DNA from: Candidatus Dechloromonas phosphoritropha
GTDB taxonomy: Bacteria; Pseudomonadota; Gammaproteobacteria; Burkholderiales; Rhodocyclaceae
Direction: 5' to 3'
Length of the DNA stretch: 64,000 nucleotides
NCBI GenBank assembly: GCA_016722705.1
Contig: JADKGN010000004.1
Coordinates: forward strand, 372,001 to 436,000
This document shows, in pieces, positions 35,373 to 45,360 of the stretch. Each line of letters starts with the position of its first letter. Positions within the stretch are counted from its first letter, which is position 1. The notes beneath the pieces were generated by a model. The model saw only the letters and a program-made list of their open reading frames with translations, had not been told where the DNA came from and searched no databases. The position numbers and the translations under genes are program-made.

Positions 35373-36608
35373 ATGCAACCTGAAAGCACTCCCGCCATTG
35401 CTCCCGAGGCGCTCGAGAAAAAGCGCAGCCGGCGCCTGCTCCTGCTCGGCGTGGCCTGCCTGCTCGCGGCGCTGGCCTATGGCATCTACTGGCTGCTGGT
35501 CGCCCGCTACAAGGTCGATACCGACAACGCCTACGTCCAGGGCAACGTGGTCCAGATCACGCCGCAAGTCGGCGGCACCATCATCGCCATCGATGCCGAC
35601 GACACCGACAGCGTCAAACTGGGCCAGACTCTGGTTCGCCTCGACACCAAGGATGCCCGGGTCGCTCTCGAACAGGCCGAGGCCCAACTCGGGCAGACGG
35701 TGCGCGAAGTGCGTGCGACCTTTGCTAACAACAAGGCCCTGCTGGCAACCGTCGATGCCCGCGCAGCGGCGCTGGCCCGCAGCCAGGCCGAACTGAACCG
35801 GCTGAGCGCCGACCTCGCCCGCCGTACGCCACTGGTCGGCAGCGGCGCCGTTTCGAAGGAGGAAGTCCAGCATTTGCAAACCGCCGTCGCCAACGCCCGT
35901 TCCGAACAGGTCGCAGCCCAGGCCAGCCTGGCCGAAGCCCGCGAACAACTGGCCAGGAACCAAACGCTGACCGACGGCACCAGCGTCGAAAACCATCCGC
36001 GTGTCCTTGCCGCGGCAGGCAAGTACCGCGAAGCCTTTCTCAACTACCAGCGCCTGACCATCGTCGCGCCGGTGGCGGGCACCGTGGCGCGGCGCAGCGT
36101 CCAGATCGGCCAGCGCGTGGCCGCCGGTGTGCCGCTCATGGCCATCGTGCCGCTCGACAATTTGTGGGTCGATGCGAATTTCAAGGAATCCCAGCTGGAA
36201 AACCTGAAAATCGGGCAGCCGGCGCGGTTGACCGCGGATGTCTATGGCCACCGCACCGAATACAAGGGCGTCATCGCCGGCCTCGGCGCCGGCACCGGCG
36301 CCGCCTTCTCGCTCCTGCCGGCCCAGAATGCAACCGGAAACTGGATCAAGGTCGTACAGCGGATTCCTGTTCGCATTGCCCTCGATCCCAAGGAATTCGA
36401 ATCGTATCCCTTGCGGGTCGGCCTCTCGATGGAGGTTACGGTCGATATCCACGACCAGTCGGGCCAGGCCGTCACCGAGGCCGCTCACGCCCGCCTGCCC
36501 AACACGACCGATGTCTTCGACGATCTCGACAAGGCCGCTGACGCCAGGGTCGACGCCATCGTTTCTGCCAACCTCGGGCATCCGGTATCGCTGAAGCGCG
36601 CCAGCTGA
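35373..36608 (+). CDS. emrA: EmrA-like membrane fusion protein (HlyD family)
   Basis: A 411-residue periplasmic adaptor: N-terminal transmembrane helix about residues 22-42, lipoyl half-motifs (DNAYVQGNVVQITPQVGGTI and VAPVAGTVARRSVQIGQRV), and a long coiled-coil hairpin between. It links the DHA2 transporter to the outer-membrane channel. It is followed by emrB after 66 bp. Confidence 0.92.
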   Translation: MQPESTPAIAPEALEKKRSRRLLLLGVACLLAALAYGIYWLLVARYKVDTDNAYVQGNVVQITPQVGGTIIAIDADDTDSVKLGQTLVRLDTKDARVALEQAEAQLGQTVREVRATFANNKALLATVDARAAALARSQAELNRLSADLARRTPLVGSGAVSKEEVQHLQTAVANARSEQVAAQASLAEAREQLARNQTLTDGTSVENHPRVLAAAGKYREAFLNYQRLTIVAPVAGTVARRSVQIGQRVAAGVPLMAIVPLDNLWVDANFKESQLENLKIGQPARLTADVYGHRTEYKGVIAGLGAGTGAAFSLLPAQNATGNWIKVVQRIPVRIALDPKEFESYPLRVGLSMEVTVDIHDQSGQAVTEAAHARLPNTTDVFDDLDKAADARVDAIVSANLGHPVSLKRAS

Positions 36609-36674
36609 ACGCCGGCTACCAGGCAACGACACGTACCGCGATGATTTCCGACCTCGCCCCCAGGGCCGCCGGCC

Positions 36675-38234
36675 ATGGCTGAGAAGGCGCCGCAATACAC
36701 GCCCCCGGCGCCTTTGCACGGCGGGCAGCTGGTACTCGGCACGCTGGTGCTGTCGCTGGCCACCTTCATGAACGTCCTCGATTCGTCGATCGCCAACGTT
36801 TCGATTCCCGCCATCTCCGGCGATTTCGGCGTCAGCCCCAGCCAGGGCACCTGGGTCATCACCAGCTTCGCCGTCTCCAACGCCATTGCGGTTCCATTAA
36901 CCGGCTGGCTGACGCAGCGATTCGGGATGGTTCGCCTGTTCACGCTGAGCATTGCCCTGTTCGTTCTCGCCTCGCTGCTCTGCGGCCTGGCTCCAAATTT
37001 CGAGATGCTGATCCTGTTCCGGGTCATTCAAGGGCTGGTGGCCGGACCGATGATTCCACTGTCGCAGGCCTTGCTCCTGCAAAGCTATCCAAGGGAGAAG
37101 TCGGGCACTGCTCTTGCCATGTGGTCGATGACCACGCTGGTGGCGCCGGTCATGGGGCCGCTACTCGGCGGCTGGATTACCGACAACATGAGCTGGCCGT
37201 GGATTTTCTACATCAACGTGCCGGTCGGCCTGGTCGCCGCCGCGGTAACGTGGAACATCTACAAGCCGCGCGAGACGCCAACCCAGAAGCTGCCGATCGA
37301 CACTGTCGGCCTCGCCGCGCTGGTCATCTGGATCGGCGCCCTGCAGATCATGCTCGACAAAGGCAAGGAGCTGGACTGGTTCGCCTCGCCGCTCATCATC
37401 GCGCTGGGGCTGGTGGCGCTGGTCGGCTTCATATTTTTCCTGATCTGGGAGCTCACCGAGGCGCATCCGATAGTCGACCTGCAATTGTTCACCTTGCGCA
37501 ATTTCTGGGTTGGCACCCTGGCCCTGTCGCTCGGCTACGGCGTCTTTTTCGGCAACGTCGTTCTGCTACCCTTGTGGCTGCAGCAGCACATGGGTTACAC
37601 CGCCACCTGGGCCGGCATCATCCTGGCACCGGTCGGCCTGATGGCCATTCTGATCACCCCTTTCGTCGGCAAGACAATCGGCAAGGCCGATCCGCGCCGC
37701 TACGCCACCTTCGCCTTCATCGTCATGGCCCTGGTATTGTGGATGCGCTCCCAGTTCGACACTAGCGCCGATGTCACGACACTGATGATCCCGACCATCA
37801 TCCAGGGCATTTCGATGGCCTTCTTCTTCATCCCGCTGGTTTCGCTGACCCTGTCCGGCCTGAGTCCGGACCGCATTCCCGCCGCCTCCGGCCTGTCCAA
37901 TTTCGCGCGCATCACTGCTGGCGCCTTCGGTACCTCGATCACCACCACGCTGTGGGATAGCCGCGCCACGATGCACCACGCGGAACTGAGCGAGCACATC
38001 TCTTCATTCAGCAGCGCGACCCAGGAAGCACTGACGCAGCTCTCAGCACTCGGCATGAGCCGCGAACAGGCACTGATCTATTTGAATCGCGTTGTCGACC
38101 AACAGGCCTTCATGCTCAGCGCGAATGACATTTTCGCAGCCTCGGCAGCCCTTTTCCTGTTATTGATTCTGGTCGTCTGGCTGGCCAGACCGGTACCTGC
38201 CGGCGCTGCGGTCGACGCCGGCGGCGCGCACTAA
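36675..38234 (+). CDS. emrB: EmrB-like MFS multidrug exporter (DHA2, 14 TM)
   Basis: A 519-residue DHA2 transporter. The motif-A region (GWLTQRFGMVRLF), motif C (APVMGPLLGGWI) and motif D1 (LDSSIANVSIPAI) are visible, with about 14 hydrophobic segments. It is a proton-driven exporter of hydrophobic compounds; the substrate is unknown. It completes the marR-OMF-emrA-emrB operon. Confidence 0.93.
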   Translation: MAEKAPQYTPPAPLHGGQLVLGTLVLSLATFMNVLDSSIANVSIPAISGDFGVSPSQGTWVITSFAVSNAIAVPLTGWLTQRFGMVRLFTLSIALFVLASLLCGLAPNFEMLILFRVIQGLVAGPMIPLSQALLLQSYPREKSGTALAMWSMTTLVAPVMGPLLGGWITDNMSWPWIFYINVPVGLVAAAVTWNIYKPRETPTQKLPIDTVGLAALVIWIGALQIMLDKGKELDWFASPLIIALGLVALVGFIFFLIWELTEAHPIVDLQLFTLRNFWVGTLALSLGYGVFFGNVVLLPLWLQQHMGYTATWAGIILAPVGLMAILITPFVGKTIGKADPRRYATFAFIVMALVLWMRSQFDTSADVTTLMIPTIIQGISMAFFFIPLVSLTLSGLSPDRIPAASGLSNFARITAGAFGTSITTTLWDSRATMHHAELSEHISSFSSATQEALTQLSALGMSREQALIYLNRVVDQQAFMLSANDIFAASAALFLLLILVVWLARPVPAGAAVDAGGAH

Positions 38235-38333
38235 TCCGTCGGCAGGTTCCAGGAACAGGACTAATTGGCGCTGGCAACACAATCCACTGTCGTGGTGTAA
38301 TAATTGTCGGAACGGACCGAATCATCAATCCAA

Positions 38334-39230
38334 ATGCTGCATCGCCATCTCTCCCCCGCCGTCCAGGTTCTCGCCAATCCACTCGGCTTCGTCCTGCGCG
38401 TACTGAAAAATTTTCAGTCCCACCGGGGACTGCTGCTGGCCGGCGCCATTGCCTACTACGCACTGATTTCCCTCGTTCCGCTATTGATTCTCAGCGTCAT
38501 CGCCCTCTCCAGGCTGGTTTCACCGGACCAACTGCTGGACACCCTCGGGCGCTATCTGGACTGGATGGTGCCCAGCCAGTCCGCTGCGGTCCTCGACGAA
38601 TTGTCGCGCTTTCTCGAACAACAGGTCGCCATCGGCACCGTTATGCTCGGCTCCCTGATCTTTTTCAGCTCGGTGACATTCTCGGCAATGAACCAGGCGA
38701 TGGGGGTCATCTTCGGGCATCGCAACGGAGCTGATCAGCGTTCATCGCTCTTTTCGCTGCTGCTGCCTTTTGCCTTCGTCGGCCTGCTTGGCATCGGCCT
38801 GCTCGCCGTGACGCTGATTTCGGTCGGCGTTCAGGCCCGGGTACCGGACAGTGTCGCCATCGCCGGCCACACCTGGTATCTGCAAGGAGTCTCGGGCACG
38901 ATCTTCCACCTGCTGGGCCTGATCACCGAGGCGCTGATGATCGCCGCGATCTATCATTTCCTGCCAGTCGGCCGGGTGCCAATCCGCCATGCGCTGGTGG
39001 GTGGCGTCGCCGCCACCGCCCTGTGGGAGGTGATCCGCCACGGTCTGGTCTGGTATTTCAGCAGCCTGTCGAACGCCAGCGTCGTCTACGGCTCGCTGAC
39101 CAGCGCCATCGCCATCCTGCTCAGTTTCGAACTGGCCGCCACCCTGCTGCTGCTCGGCGCCGAGGTCATTGCCGAGTACGAGCGACTCGCCCAGCCGGCC
39201 GGCGAAACATCGATACAGCTTCATCGCTAA
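38334..39230 (+). CDS. YihY/BrkB family inner-membrane protein
   Basis: About 298 residues from the ATG at 38334; an in-frame TTG at 38304 would add ten residues and neither start has a strong ribosome-binding site. YihY signatures include HRGLLLAGAIAYYALISLVP near the N-terminus and VVYGSLTSAIAILLSFELAA late, with about six transmembrane helices. The family was once labelled RNase BN in error; function remains unknown. Confidence 0.88.
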   Translation: MLHRHLSPAVQVLANPLGFVLRVLKNFQSHRGLLLAGAIAYYALISLVPLLILSVIALSRLVSPDQLLDTLGRYLDWMVPSQSAAVLDELSRFLEQQVAIGTVMLGSLIFFSSVTFSAMNQAMGVIFGHRNGADQRSSLFSLLLPFAFVGLLGIGLLAVTLISVGVQARVPDSVAIAGHTWYLQGVSGTIFHLLGLITEALMIAAIYHFLPVGRVPIRHALVGGVAATALWEVIRHGLVWYFSSLSNASVVYGSLTSAIAILLSFELAATLLLLGAEVIAEYERLAQPAGETSIQLHR

Positions 39231-39303
39231 TTTGCGTCAAATGGACATGCCGGGGCTGCTCACGTATTCTCGGGGGCTTCTTCCACGAATACACGATCTT
39301 GCC

Positions 39304-39720
39304 ATGAAGCCATATGCCGCAATTCTCTCCGGTGCCCTGCTCTGCCTCGGCGCCGCCTTCGCAACCTTGCCGGCTGGCGCCGAGGAAGCAGCCGCTCCGG
39401 TCCCGGCCGGCACCACCCTGCTTGGCAACAACCTCAACTGGCGCGGCGATGTCGACCGCGCCATCGAGGTCTCGCTCCGCCATCGCAGCGTCCGCGTCAA
39501 CGTCCTCTCCGGCCGCAGTCTGCGCCGGCAGCACCAGGACACTCGCGTGGAGGGATTCCTGCCGGCTCGCCCGGTCACGGTGCTCCTGGAAAACGTCGAA
39601 GGCCCCGGCACCATCGAGATCGTCCAGCAGCCCGAGCAAGCAAACAACTACACCGCGCGCGTTCGCATTACGAACAGCGAACCCGGTCGCGCGGAATTCC
39701 GCTTCACTCTGCGCTGGTAA
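39304..39720 (+). CDS. Hypothetical secreted protein
   Basis: A 138-residue protein with a signal peptide (MKPYAAILSGALLCLGAAFA, cleavage near AGAEEA) and a mature beta-rich domain (VDRAIEVSLRHRSVRVNVLS; NYTARVRITNSEPGRAEFRF). The ATG at 39304 is preferred to the upstream open frame because of the signal peptide. No family was recognised. It lies 74 bp after yihY. Confidence 0.75.
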   Translation: MKPYAAILSGALLCLGAAFATLPAGAEEAAAPVPAGTTLLGNNLNWRGDVDRAIEVSLRHRSVRVNVLSGRSLRRQHQDTRVEGFLPARPVTVLLENVEGPGTIEIVQQPEQANNYTARVRITNSEPGRAEFRFTLRW

Positions 39721-39753
39721 ACGCTCTGGTAATGTCTGTTGCCGGCGCCCCGG

Positions 39754-39993
39754 TCAGCCGCCGTTTGTCGGCTTCGCCATCTGCTGCTTGATGATCGGCC
39801 CGACCGCATTCCAGGCCGCGTTGCCGGCCCAGAAGACCAGCGCGGTGCCAATGACGATCTGAATCAGCAGGACGATCAAATCGTGCTGCTGGCGGCTCAT
39901 CTTGCGCCCGGGATTGGTGGCGCCGCAGCCGGGACATGCTTCGGCCGAGAGATCGACGGTGTGACCGCAGGCGCGGCATGGAACGAGCGACAT
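39754..39993 (-). CDS. Zinc-ribbon membrane protein
   Basis: A 79-residue protein: N-terminal zinc ribbon with two CxxC knuckles (CRACGHTVDLSAEACPGCG), then one transmembrane helix (about residues 40-60). Small proteins of this design are usually regulatory or accessory; no specific role is claimed. It is divergent from miaA. Confidence 0.85.
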   Translation of the reverse strand: MSLVPCRACGHTVDLSAEACPGCGATNPGRKMSRQQHDLIVLLIQIVIGTALVFWAGNAAWNAVGPIIKQQMAKPTNGG

Positions 39994-40078
39994 AGTTTCC
40001 CCCTTTGGTTTGCTGCCCTTTTGATGACGGCATTATAAGCCGGGCCCGCCCGCAGGGTGCGTGATAGCATTCGGCGCC

Positions 40079-41023
40079 ATGAGCCAAACCCGTCTGCCGC
40101 CCGCCATCCTGCTCATGGGCCCGACCGCTTCCGGCAAGACCGGCCTTGCCATGGCGCTGGCCGACCGTTTCCCGGTCGAACTGGTCAGCGTCGATTCGGC
40201 GCAGGTTTACCGCGACATGGACATCGGCACGGCCAAGCCGGAGCGGGCGACCTTGGCCCGCTACCCGCACCTGCTGATCGATCTGATTTCGCCCGAAGAG
40301 CGCTATTCCGCCGCCCGCTTCCGCGCCGATGCACTGGCCGCGATGGACGACATCCGCGCCGCCGGCAAGGTGCCGCTGCTGGTTGGCGGCACGATGCTGT
40401 ATTTCCGCGCCCTGCTGTACGGTCTGGCCGAACTGCCGCCAGCCGACGCCGCGCTACGCGCCACCATTGATGCCGAGGCGGCCACCCTCGGCTGGCCGAC
40501 GATGCATGAAAAATTGGCGCGCCTTGATCCGTCGACCGCAGCAAGGCTGCATTCAACCGACAGCCAGCGCCTGCAACGCGCGCTGGAAATCTGTCAGTTG
40601 AGTGGCCGGCCGATGTCCGAACTGCTGGCGGCGAGCGAGCGCCAGCATCCGTCCTACAATTTCCTGTCGCTCGCCCTGCTAACGTCCGATCGCGCCGTGC
40701 TGCATGTGCGCATCGCCTCCCGCTTTGACGAAATGCTGCGAGCCGGCCTCGACGATGAAGTGCGCATGCTGCGCCGGAAGTACGCATTGAGCCTCGACCT
40801 GCCGTCGATGCGCTGCGTTGGCTACCGCCAGGCCTGGGAGGCCCAGGAAGGCATCATCCCGCAGCGCGAACTGCGCGAGCGCGGCATTTTCGCGACGCGC
40901 CAACTGGCCAAGCGCCAAATTACCTGGCTGACCAACTCGTTTGTCGCCGAGAATTACGACTGTTTGGACCCCGCGCTCGACGCCAAGATCGCCACGCGGA
41001 TTGCCCGGTTTCTCGCCGACTAG
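40079..41023 (+). CDS. miaA: tRNA dimethylallyltransferase MiaA
   Basis: A 314-residue enzyme adding the dimethylallyl group to A37 of tRNAs reading UNN codons. P-loop GPTASGKT at residues 12-19, VDSAQVYRDMDIGTAKP and MRCVGYRQAWE are hallmarks. ATG 40079 (MSQTRLPP) is preferred over the upstream in-frame ATA/TTG extension. Its TAG stop shares CTAG with the stop of the convergent RND gene. Confidence 0.95.
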   Translation: MSQTRLPPAILLMGPTASGKTGLAMALADRFPVELVSVDSAQVYRDMDIGTAKPERATLARYPHLLIDLISPEERYSAARFRADALAAMDDIRAAGKVPLLVGGTMLYFRALLYGLAELPPADAALRATIDAEAATLGWPTMHEKLARLDPSTAARLHSTDSQRLQRALEICQLSGRPMSELLAASERQHPSYNFLSLALLTSDRAVLHVRIASRFDEMLRAGLDDEVRMLRRKYALSLDLPSMRCVGYRQAWEAQEGIIPQRELRERGIFATRQLAKRQITWLTNSFVAENYDCLDPALDAKIATRIARFLAD

Positions 41024-44000
41024 TGCGCGTGAACCACTGCCGGCGCGCCTGAATCGTCTACCAGCGGTGCCTTACGCGCCGCCAGCAAGGTGTACACCGT
41101 CGGCACCACGAACAGCGTGAAGAAGGTGCCGAGCAGCAGGCCGCCGACGATAACCCAGCCAATCTGCTGCCGCGACTCGGCGCCGGCCCCGCTCGCCAGC
41201 GCCAGCGGCAACGCGCCGAGCACCATGGCGCCGGTCGTCATCAGGATCGGCCGCAGGCGCAGCGTCGCCGATTCGATCACCGCCGCCTTCAGTTCCATGC
41301 CTTTTTCCTGCAACTGGTTGGCGAACTCGACGATCAGGATGCCGTGCTTGGTAATCAGGCCGACCAGCGTCACCAGGCCGATCTGGCTATAGACGTTGAG
41401 TGTGCCGCCGGTCAGCCATAGCGCCAGCAGAGCGCCGGCCATCGACAGCGGCACGGTGAGCATGATGATGAAGGGGTCGCGGAAGCTTTCGAACTGCGCC
41501 GCCAGCACCAGGTAGATGAAGGCCAGCGCGAGGCTGAAGGTGAGCCCCAGCGACGAGGACGACTGGCGGAACTCGCGGGTCTGGCCGTTGTAGTCGACGG
41601 CGTAGCCGGGCGTCAGGATCTGCGCGGCAACGCCGTCCATGAAAGTCAGTGCTTCGCCCATCGTATAGCCGGGTGCCAGGTTGGCGGTGACGGTCACCGC
41701 GCGACGCTGGCCGAAGTGGTTCAGTTCGCGCGGCGCGATGGTCTCGCTGACGCCGACCAGATTGTCGAGTGAAATCATGCTGCCGTCGCGGCCGCGGGCA
41801 TAGATGTCGCGGATGTCTTCGGGATTGCGGCGATCGCTGTCGGCGACCTGAACGATGACATCGTATTGTTCGCCGTCACGCTTGAAGCGCGTTACCTGGC
41901 GCCCGCCGAGCAGCGTTTCGAGTGTACGACCGATGGCCTCGACCGGGACGCCCATGTCGGCGGCCTTGTCGCGTTTGACCTCGATTGACAGCTCCGGCTT
42001 GTTCAGCTTGAGGTCGGTATCGACGTTGGTCAGCCCGGGATTCCTGGCAACCTCGGCGAGAATCTTGGCAGTCACCTGCTCCAGTTCCTCATAGGAAGCC
42101 GAGGTAACGACGACGAAATTGATTGGCCGTTCGCGCGGACTCTGGCCAAGCGACGGCGGCGTTACCGGAAAGGCCAGCACGCCGGGAATAGCCATGAATT
42201 TCGGGAATAGTTCCTTGGCGATATCCGTTGAGTGGCGGCTGCGCGCCTTCCAGTCGGTGAGGCCGACGAAGGAAATGCCCTGGCCGACCGTCGGATTGCC
42301 GGAAACGACAAAGAAGCGCTCGATATCCGGTGTCTGGCTGTAGATACCTTCGATCTGGCGGGCATACTTGTCGGTGTAATCGAGGGTCGCTCCGTCCGGC
42401 CCGAGAAAAACGCCGAGAATGACGCCACGATCCTCGACCGGCGCCAGTTCCGATTTCAGCATGCCGAACAGCACCACGCTGGAAGCGGCAACGGCGACGA
42501 AGCCGGCCATGATAATCCAGCGCCGGCCGAGCGCTGCGGTCAACACCCGTTTGTAGCCCAAATTCAACCAGTTCAGGAAGCCCTCGATGGCCATGAAGAC
42601 CTTGCCGTGCTTTTCTTCGTGCTTGAGCAGCAGCGAGCACATCATCGGCGACAGGGTCAACGCGACGAAACCGGAAACCAGTACGGCGCCGGCCAAGGTC
42701 AGCGCGAATTCGATGAACAGCTTGCCGGTACGCCCGGTCATGAAAGCTACCGGGGCATAGACCGCCGCCAGCGTCAGCGTCATCGCGACGACGGCGAAGC
42801 CGATTTCCTGCGAGCCCTGCAAGGCGGCCTGCATCCGCGGCATGCCTTCCTCGATGTGGCGATAGATGTTTTCCAGGACGACGATGGCATCGTCGACGAC
42901 GAGACCGATGGCCAGCACCAGGGCGAGCAGGGTCAGCGTGTTGATCGTGAAGCCAAGCATGAACATGATGGCGAAGGCACCGACCAGCGAGACCGGAATG
43001 GTCACCAACGGAATCAGCGTTGCCCGGAAATTGCGCAGGAAGAAGAAAATGATCGCCAGCACCAGCAGGATCGCCTCGCCGATGGTGTGGAACACCGCCT
43101 CGATCGAGCGGTCGATGAAGATCGACGAATCGTAGGCGATATCGACGCGCATGCCGGGCGGCAACTCGCTGGTCACCTTGGGCAATTCGGCACGCAGGGC
43201 CTTTGACAGTTCCAGCGGATTGGCCGTCGCCTGCTTGATTACACCGAGCGCCACCGCCGAACGGCCGTTGAAACGCACCGAACTGCGCTCCGAAGCGGCT
43301 GCAATCTCGACGCGACCGAGATCGGAAATGCGCACCGGGTAGCCATTCACGGTCTTGACGATGATGGCGCCGAACTGTTCCGGCTTGGTCAGGTCGGTAT
43401 TGGCAACCACCGAGAACTCGCGCTCGCGGCTCTCGATGCGTCCAGCCGGCACCTCGACATTCTGCTGCCTCAAGGCATCCTCGACATCGGCCGGCGTCAA
43501 TTGGTAGGCGGCCAACCGCGCACGGTCGAGCCAGATGCGCATGGCGAACTTGCGGTCCCCGAAAATACGCACATCGGCCGCCCCCGGCAGCGTCTGCAAG
43601 CGCGGTTTGACGATGCGACTGGCGAAATCGGTGACTTCGAGCGCCGAATGCTGGTCGGACGAGAACGCGAGCCAGATAATCGGGTTGGCATCGGCCTCGA
43701 CCTTGGCGATCACCGGTTCGTCGACCGAATCCGGCAGTTTGTTGCGCACCCGCGAAACCCGGTCGCGGACATCGGCGGCGGCCGAATCAGGCGCCCGTTC
43801 GAGCTTGAAGCGCACGGAAATCTGGCTGTTCTCGGCACGCGAGATCGAGGTGATGACCTCGACCCCCTCGATGCCAGCCAGCGAATCCTCGAGCGGCTTG
43901 GTGACCTGCGACTCGATGATCTCGGCCGAGGCGCCGCGATACGTCGTATCGACGGTGACCACCGGCTCATCGATTTTCGGGTATTCGCGCACCGGTAGCC

Positions 44001-44091
44001 GCGTGTAGGAAACGATACCGATCAGAATCACCACCAGCGACAGCACGGTGGCGAAGACCGGCCGCTTGATGCAGATCTCGGAAATTCTCAT
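41020..44091 (-). CDS. RND efflux permease (AcrB/MexB superfamily)
   Basis: A 1023-residue inner-membrane pump with 12 transmembrane helices and two large periplasmic loops. The proton-relay Asp pair is in GLVVDDAIVVLENIYRHIEE (TM4), and RPVFATVLSLVVILIGIVSY opens TM1. HAE1-type, but shorter loops and the adaptor type resemble the MdtBC/MexF-like branch. The adaptor gene overlaps upstream by 4 bp; no outer-membrane channel is adjacent, so it may share one encoded elsewhere. Confidence 0.94.
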   Translation of the reverse strand: MRISEICIKRPVFATVLSLVVILIGIVSYTRLPVREYPKIDEPVVTVDTTYRGASAEIIESQVTKPLEDSLAGIEGVEVITSISRAENSQISVRFKLERAPDSAAADVRDRVSRVRNKLPDSVDEPVIAKVEADANPIIWLAFSSDQHSALEVTDFASRIVKPRLQTLPGAADVRIFGDRKFAMRIWLDRARLAAYQLTPADVEDALRQQNVEVPAGRIESREREFSVVANTDLTKPEQFGAIIVKTVNGYPVRISDLGRVEIAAASERSSVRFNGRSAVALGVIKQATANPLELSKALRAELPKVTSELPPGMRVDIAYDSSIFIDRSIEAVFHTIGEAILLVLAIIFFFLRNFRATLIPLVTIPVSLVGAFAIMFMLGFTINTLTLLALVLAIGLVVDDAIVVLENIYRHIEEGMPRMQAALQGSQEIGFAVVAMTLTLAAVYAPVAFMTGRTGKLFIEFALTLAGAVLVSGFVALTLSPMMCSLLLKHEEKHGKVFMAIEGFLNWLNLGYKRVLTAALGRRWIIMAGFVAVAASSVVLFGMLKSELAPVEDRGVILGVFLGPDGATLDYTDKYARQIEGIYSQTPDIERFFVVSGNPTVGQGISFVGLTDWKARSRHSTDIAKELFPKFMAIPGVLAFPVTPPSLGQSPRERPINFVVVTSASYEELEQVTAKILAEVARNPGLTNVDTDLKLNKPELSIEVKRDKAADMGVPVEAIGRTLETLLGGRQVTRFKRDGEQYDVIVQVADSDRRNPEDIRDIYARGRDGSMISLDNLVGVSETIAPRELNHFGQRRAVTVTANLAPGYTMGEALTFMDGVAAQILTPGYAVDYNGQTREFRQSSSSLGLTFSLALAFIYLVLAAQFESFRDPFIIMLTVPLSMAGALLALWLTGGTLNVYSQIGLVTLVGLITKHGILIVEFANQLQEKGMELKAAVIESATLRLRPILMTTGAMVLGALPLALASGAGAESRQQIGWVIVGGLLLGTFFTLFVVPTVYTLLAARKAPLVDDSGAPAVVHAH

Positions 44092-45275
44092 TTTGCTTCA
44101 GCCGCCCTGACTGGTGGCATCCCGGACATACTCTCCATGCCGCTCATGCCGGCAGCCGCCGGAGCAACCGGGGCGCCTTGACCGATCGCCCGCACCGGAA
44201 CGCCATCACGCAGCTTGAGCTGGCCGGCGGTAACCACCATATCGTCGGCCACCAGGCCGTCAACAATTTCCACCTGAGCCGCCCGGCGCACACCGAGCCT
44301 GACCTTGGTGGCGGCCGCCTTGCCTTCGACCACCTTGAACACGGTCGGTTGGGCGCCCGGCACGATGGCCTGCTCGGGCACCATCAACACATTCTTGCGC
44401 TCGCCGAACAGCAGGCGGACGCGGACGAACATGCCCGGCCGCAGCTTGCCGGAAGCGTTGTCGAGCCGCGCGCGACTGGAAATCGCCCGTCCGCCCTGAT
44501 CGACCAGCGGATCCACCGCATCGAGCACCGCCGTGAAGGTTTCGCCCGGCAGGGCGTCGGTTATCACCTCGACGACCTGCCCCTTGGTAACGCGCCCGAG
44601 ATAGGTTTCCGGCAGCTTGAAGTCCACCCGCAACGTGCCGATGTCCTCGATGTTGATCAGATCCTGCCCTTCCTTGACGTAATCGCCGACACTGACGTTG
44701 CGCAGCCCGACCATGCCATTGAACGGCGCCTTGATACGCGTCTTGGCGACCTTGGCCTCGGCCAGTTGCACCGCCGCCGCCTGCACCTTCAGCGTCGCCG
44801 CCGAGTTGTCCAGCGCCTGCTGGCTGACGAAGCGCTTCTCCAGCAGATCTTTGTTGCGCTTGAAATTACTCTGGGCCAGACCCAGGTTGGCCCGCGCCTG
44901 CTCCAGTTCCGCTTCCTGGATGGTGGCATCGATGACCACCAGCAGCGTGCCCTTGGCGACAATGCTGCCGTCCTGAAAATTGATCGCGGCGATGCGCCCG
45001 GGGGTTTCCGGGCGCAGGACCACCGACTCGTTTGATTTCAGGTTACCAACGGCGCTGGCCTCGTCGGAAAAATCCGAAGCGCCAACCTTGGCCACTTCGA
45101 CCGCCACCGCGAAACCGCCCGGTGGACCACCGGCTGGAGCTTTGCTCCCGGGGCCGCTCCCCGTTCCCGTGGGGACCGCGGTCGGCGTCCGGTTTGCCGT
45201 ATAGGCGTAATAGCCGAGGCCGAGCAGGCCGGCCAGTACCACGATAGTGATTCCCAGTCGTCGGTTCTTGTTCAT
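44088..45275 (-). CDS. RND efflux periplasmic adaptor subunit
   Basis: About 395 residues from the ATG at 45273-45275, with AAGGA about 11 bases upstream; an in-frame ATG at 45287 is the alternative. N-terminal anchor helix (residues 8-22), lipoyl motifs (VLRPETPGRIAAINFQDGS; APFNGMVGLRNVSVGDYV), a coiled-coil hairpin and beta-barrel (VRLLFGERKNVLMVPEQAIV). It pairs with the downstream permease. Confidence 0.92.
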   Translation of the reverse strand: MNKNRRLGITIVVLAGLLGLGYYAYTANRTPTAVPTGTGSGPGSKAPAGGPPGGFAVAVEVAKVGASDFSDEASAVGNLKSNESVVLRPETPGRIAAINFQDGSIVAKGTLLVVIDATIQEAELEQARANLGLAQSNFKRNKDLLEKRFVSQQALDNSAATLKVQAAAVQLAEAKVAKTRIKAPFNGMVGLRNVSVGDYVKEGQDLINIEDIGTLRVDFKLPETYLGRVTKGQVVEVITDALPGETFTAVLDAVDPLVDQGGRAISSRARLDNASGKLRPGMFVRVRLLFGERKNVLMVPEQAIVPGAQPTVFKVVEGKAAATKVRLGVRRAAQVEIVDGLVADDMVVTAGQLKLRDGVPVRAIGQGAPVAPAAAGMSGMESMSGMPPVRAAEAK

Positions 45276-45360
45276 TTCGCGCGCCATCCTTAATAATGAC
45301 CAGGGAGTCAGTAACGACCGACATTGTATCCGAGAGACGGCAAGCCGAGAATTTTTCCGG

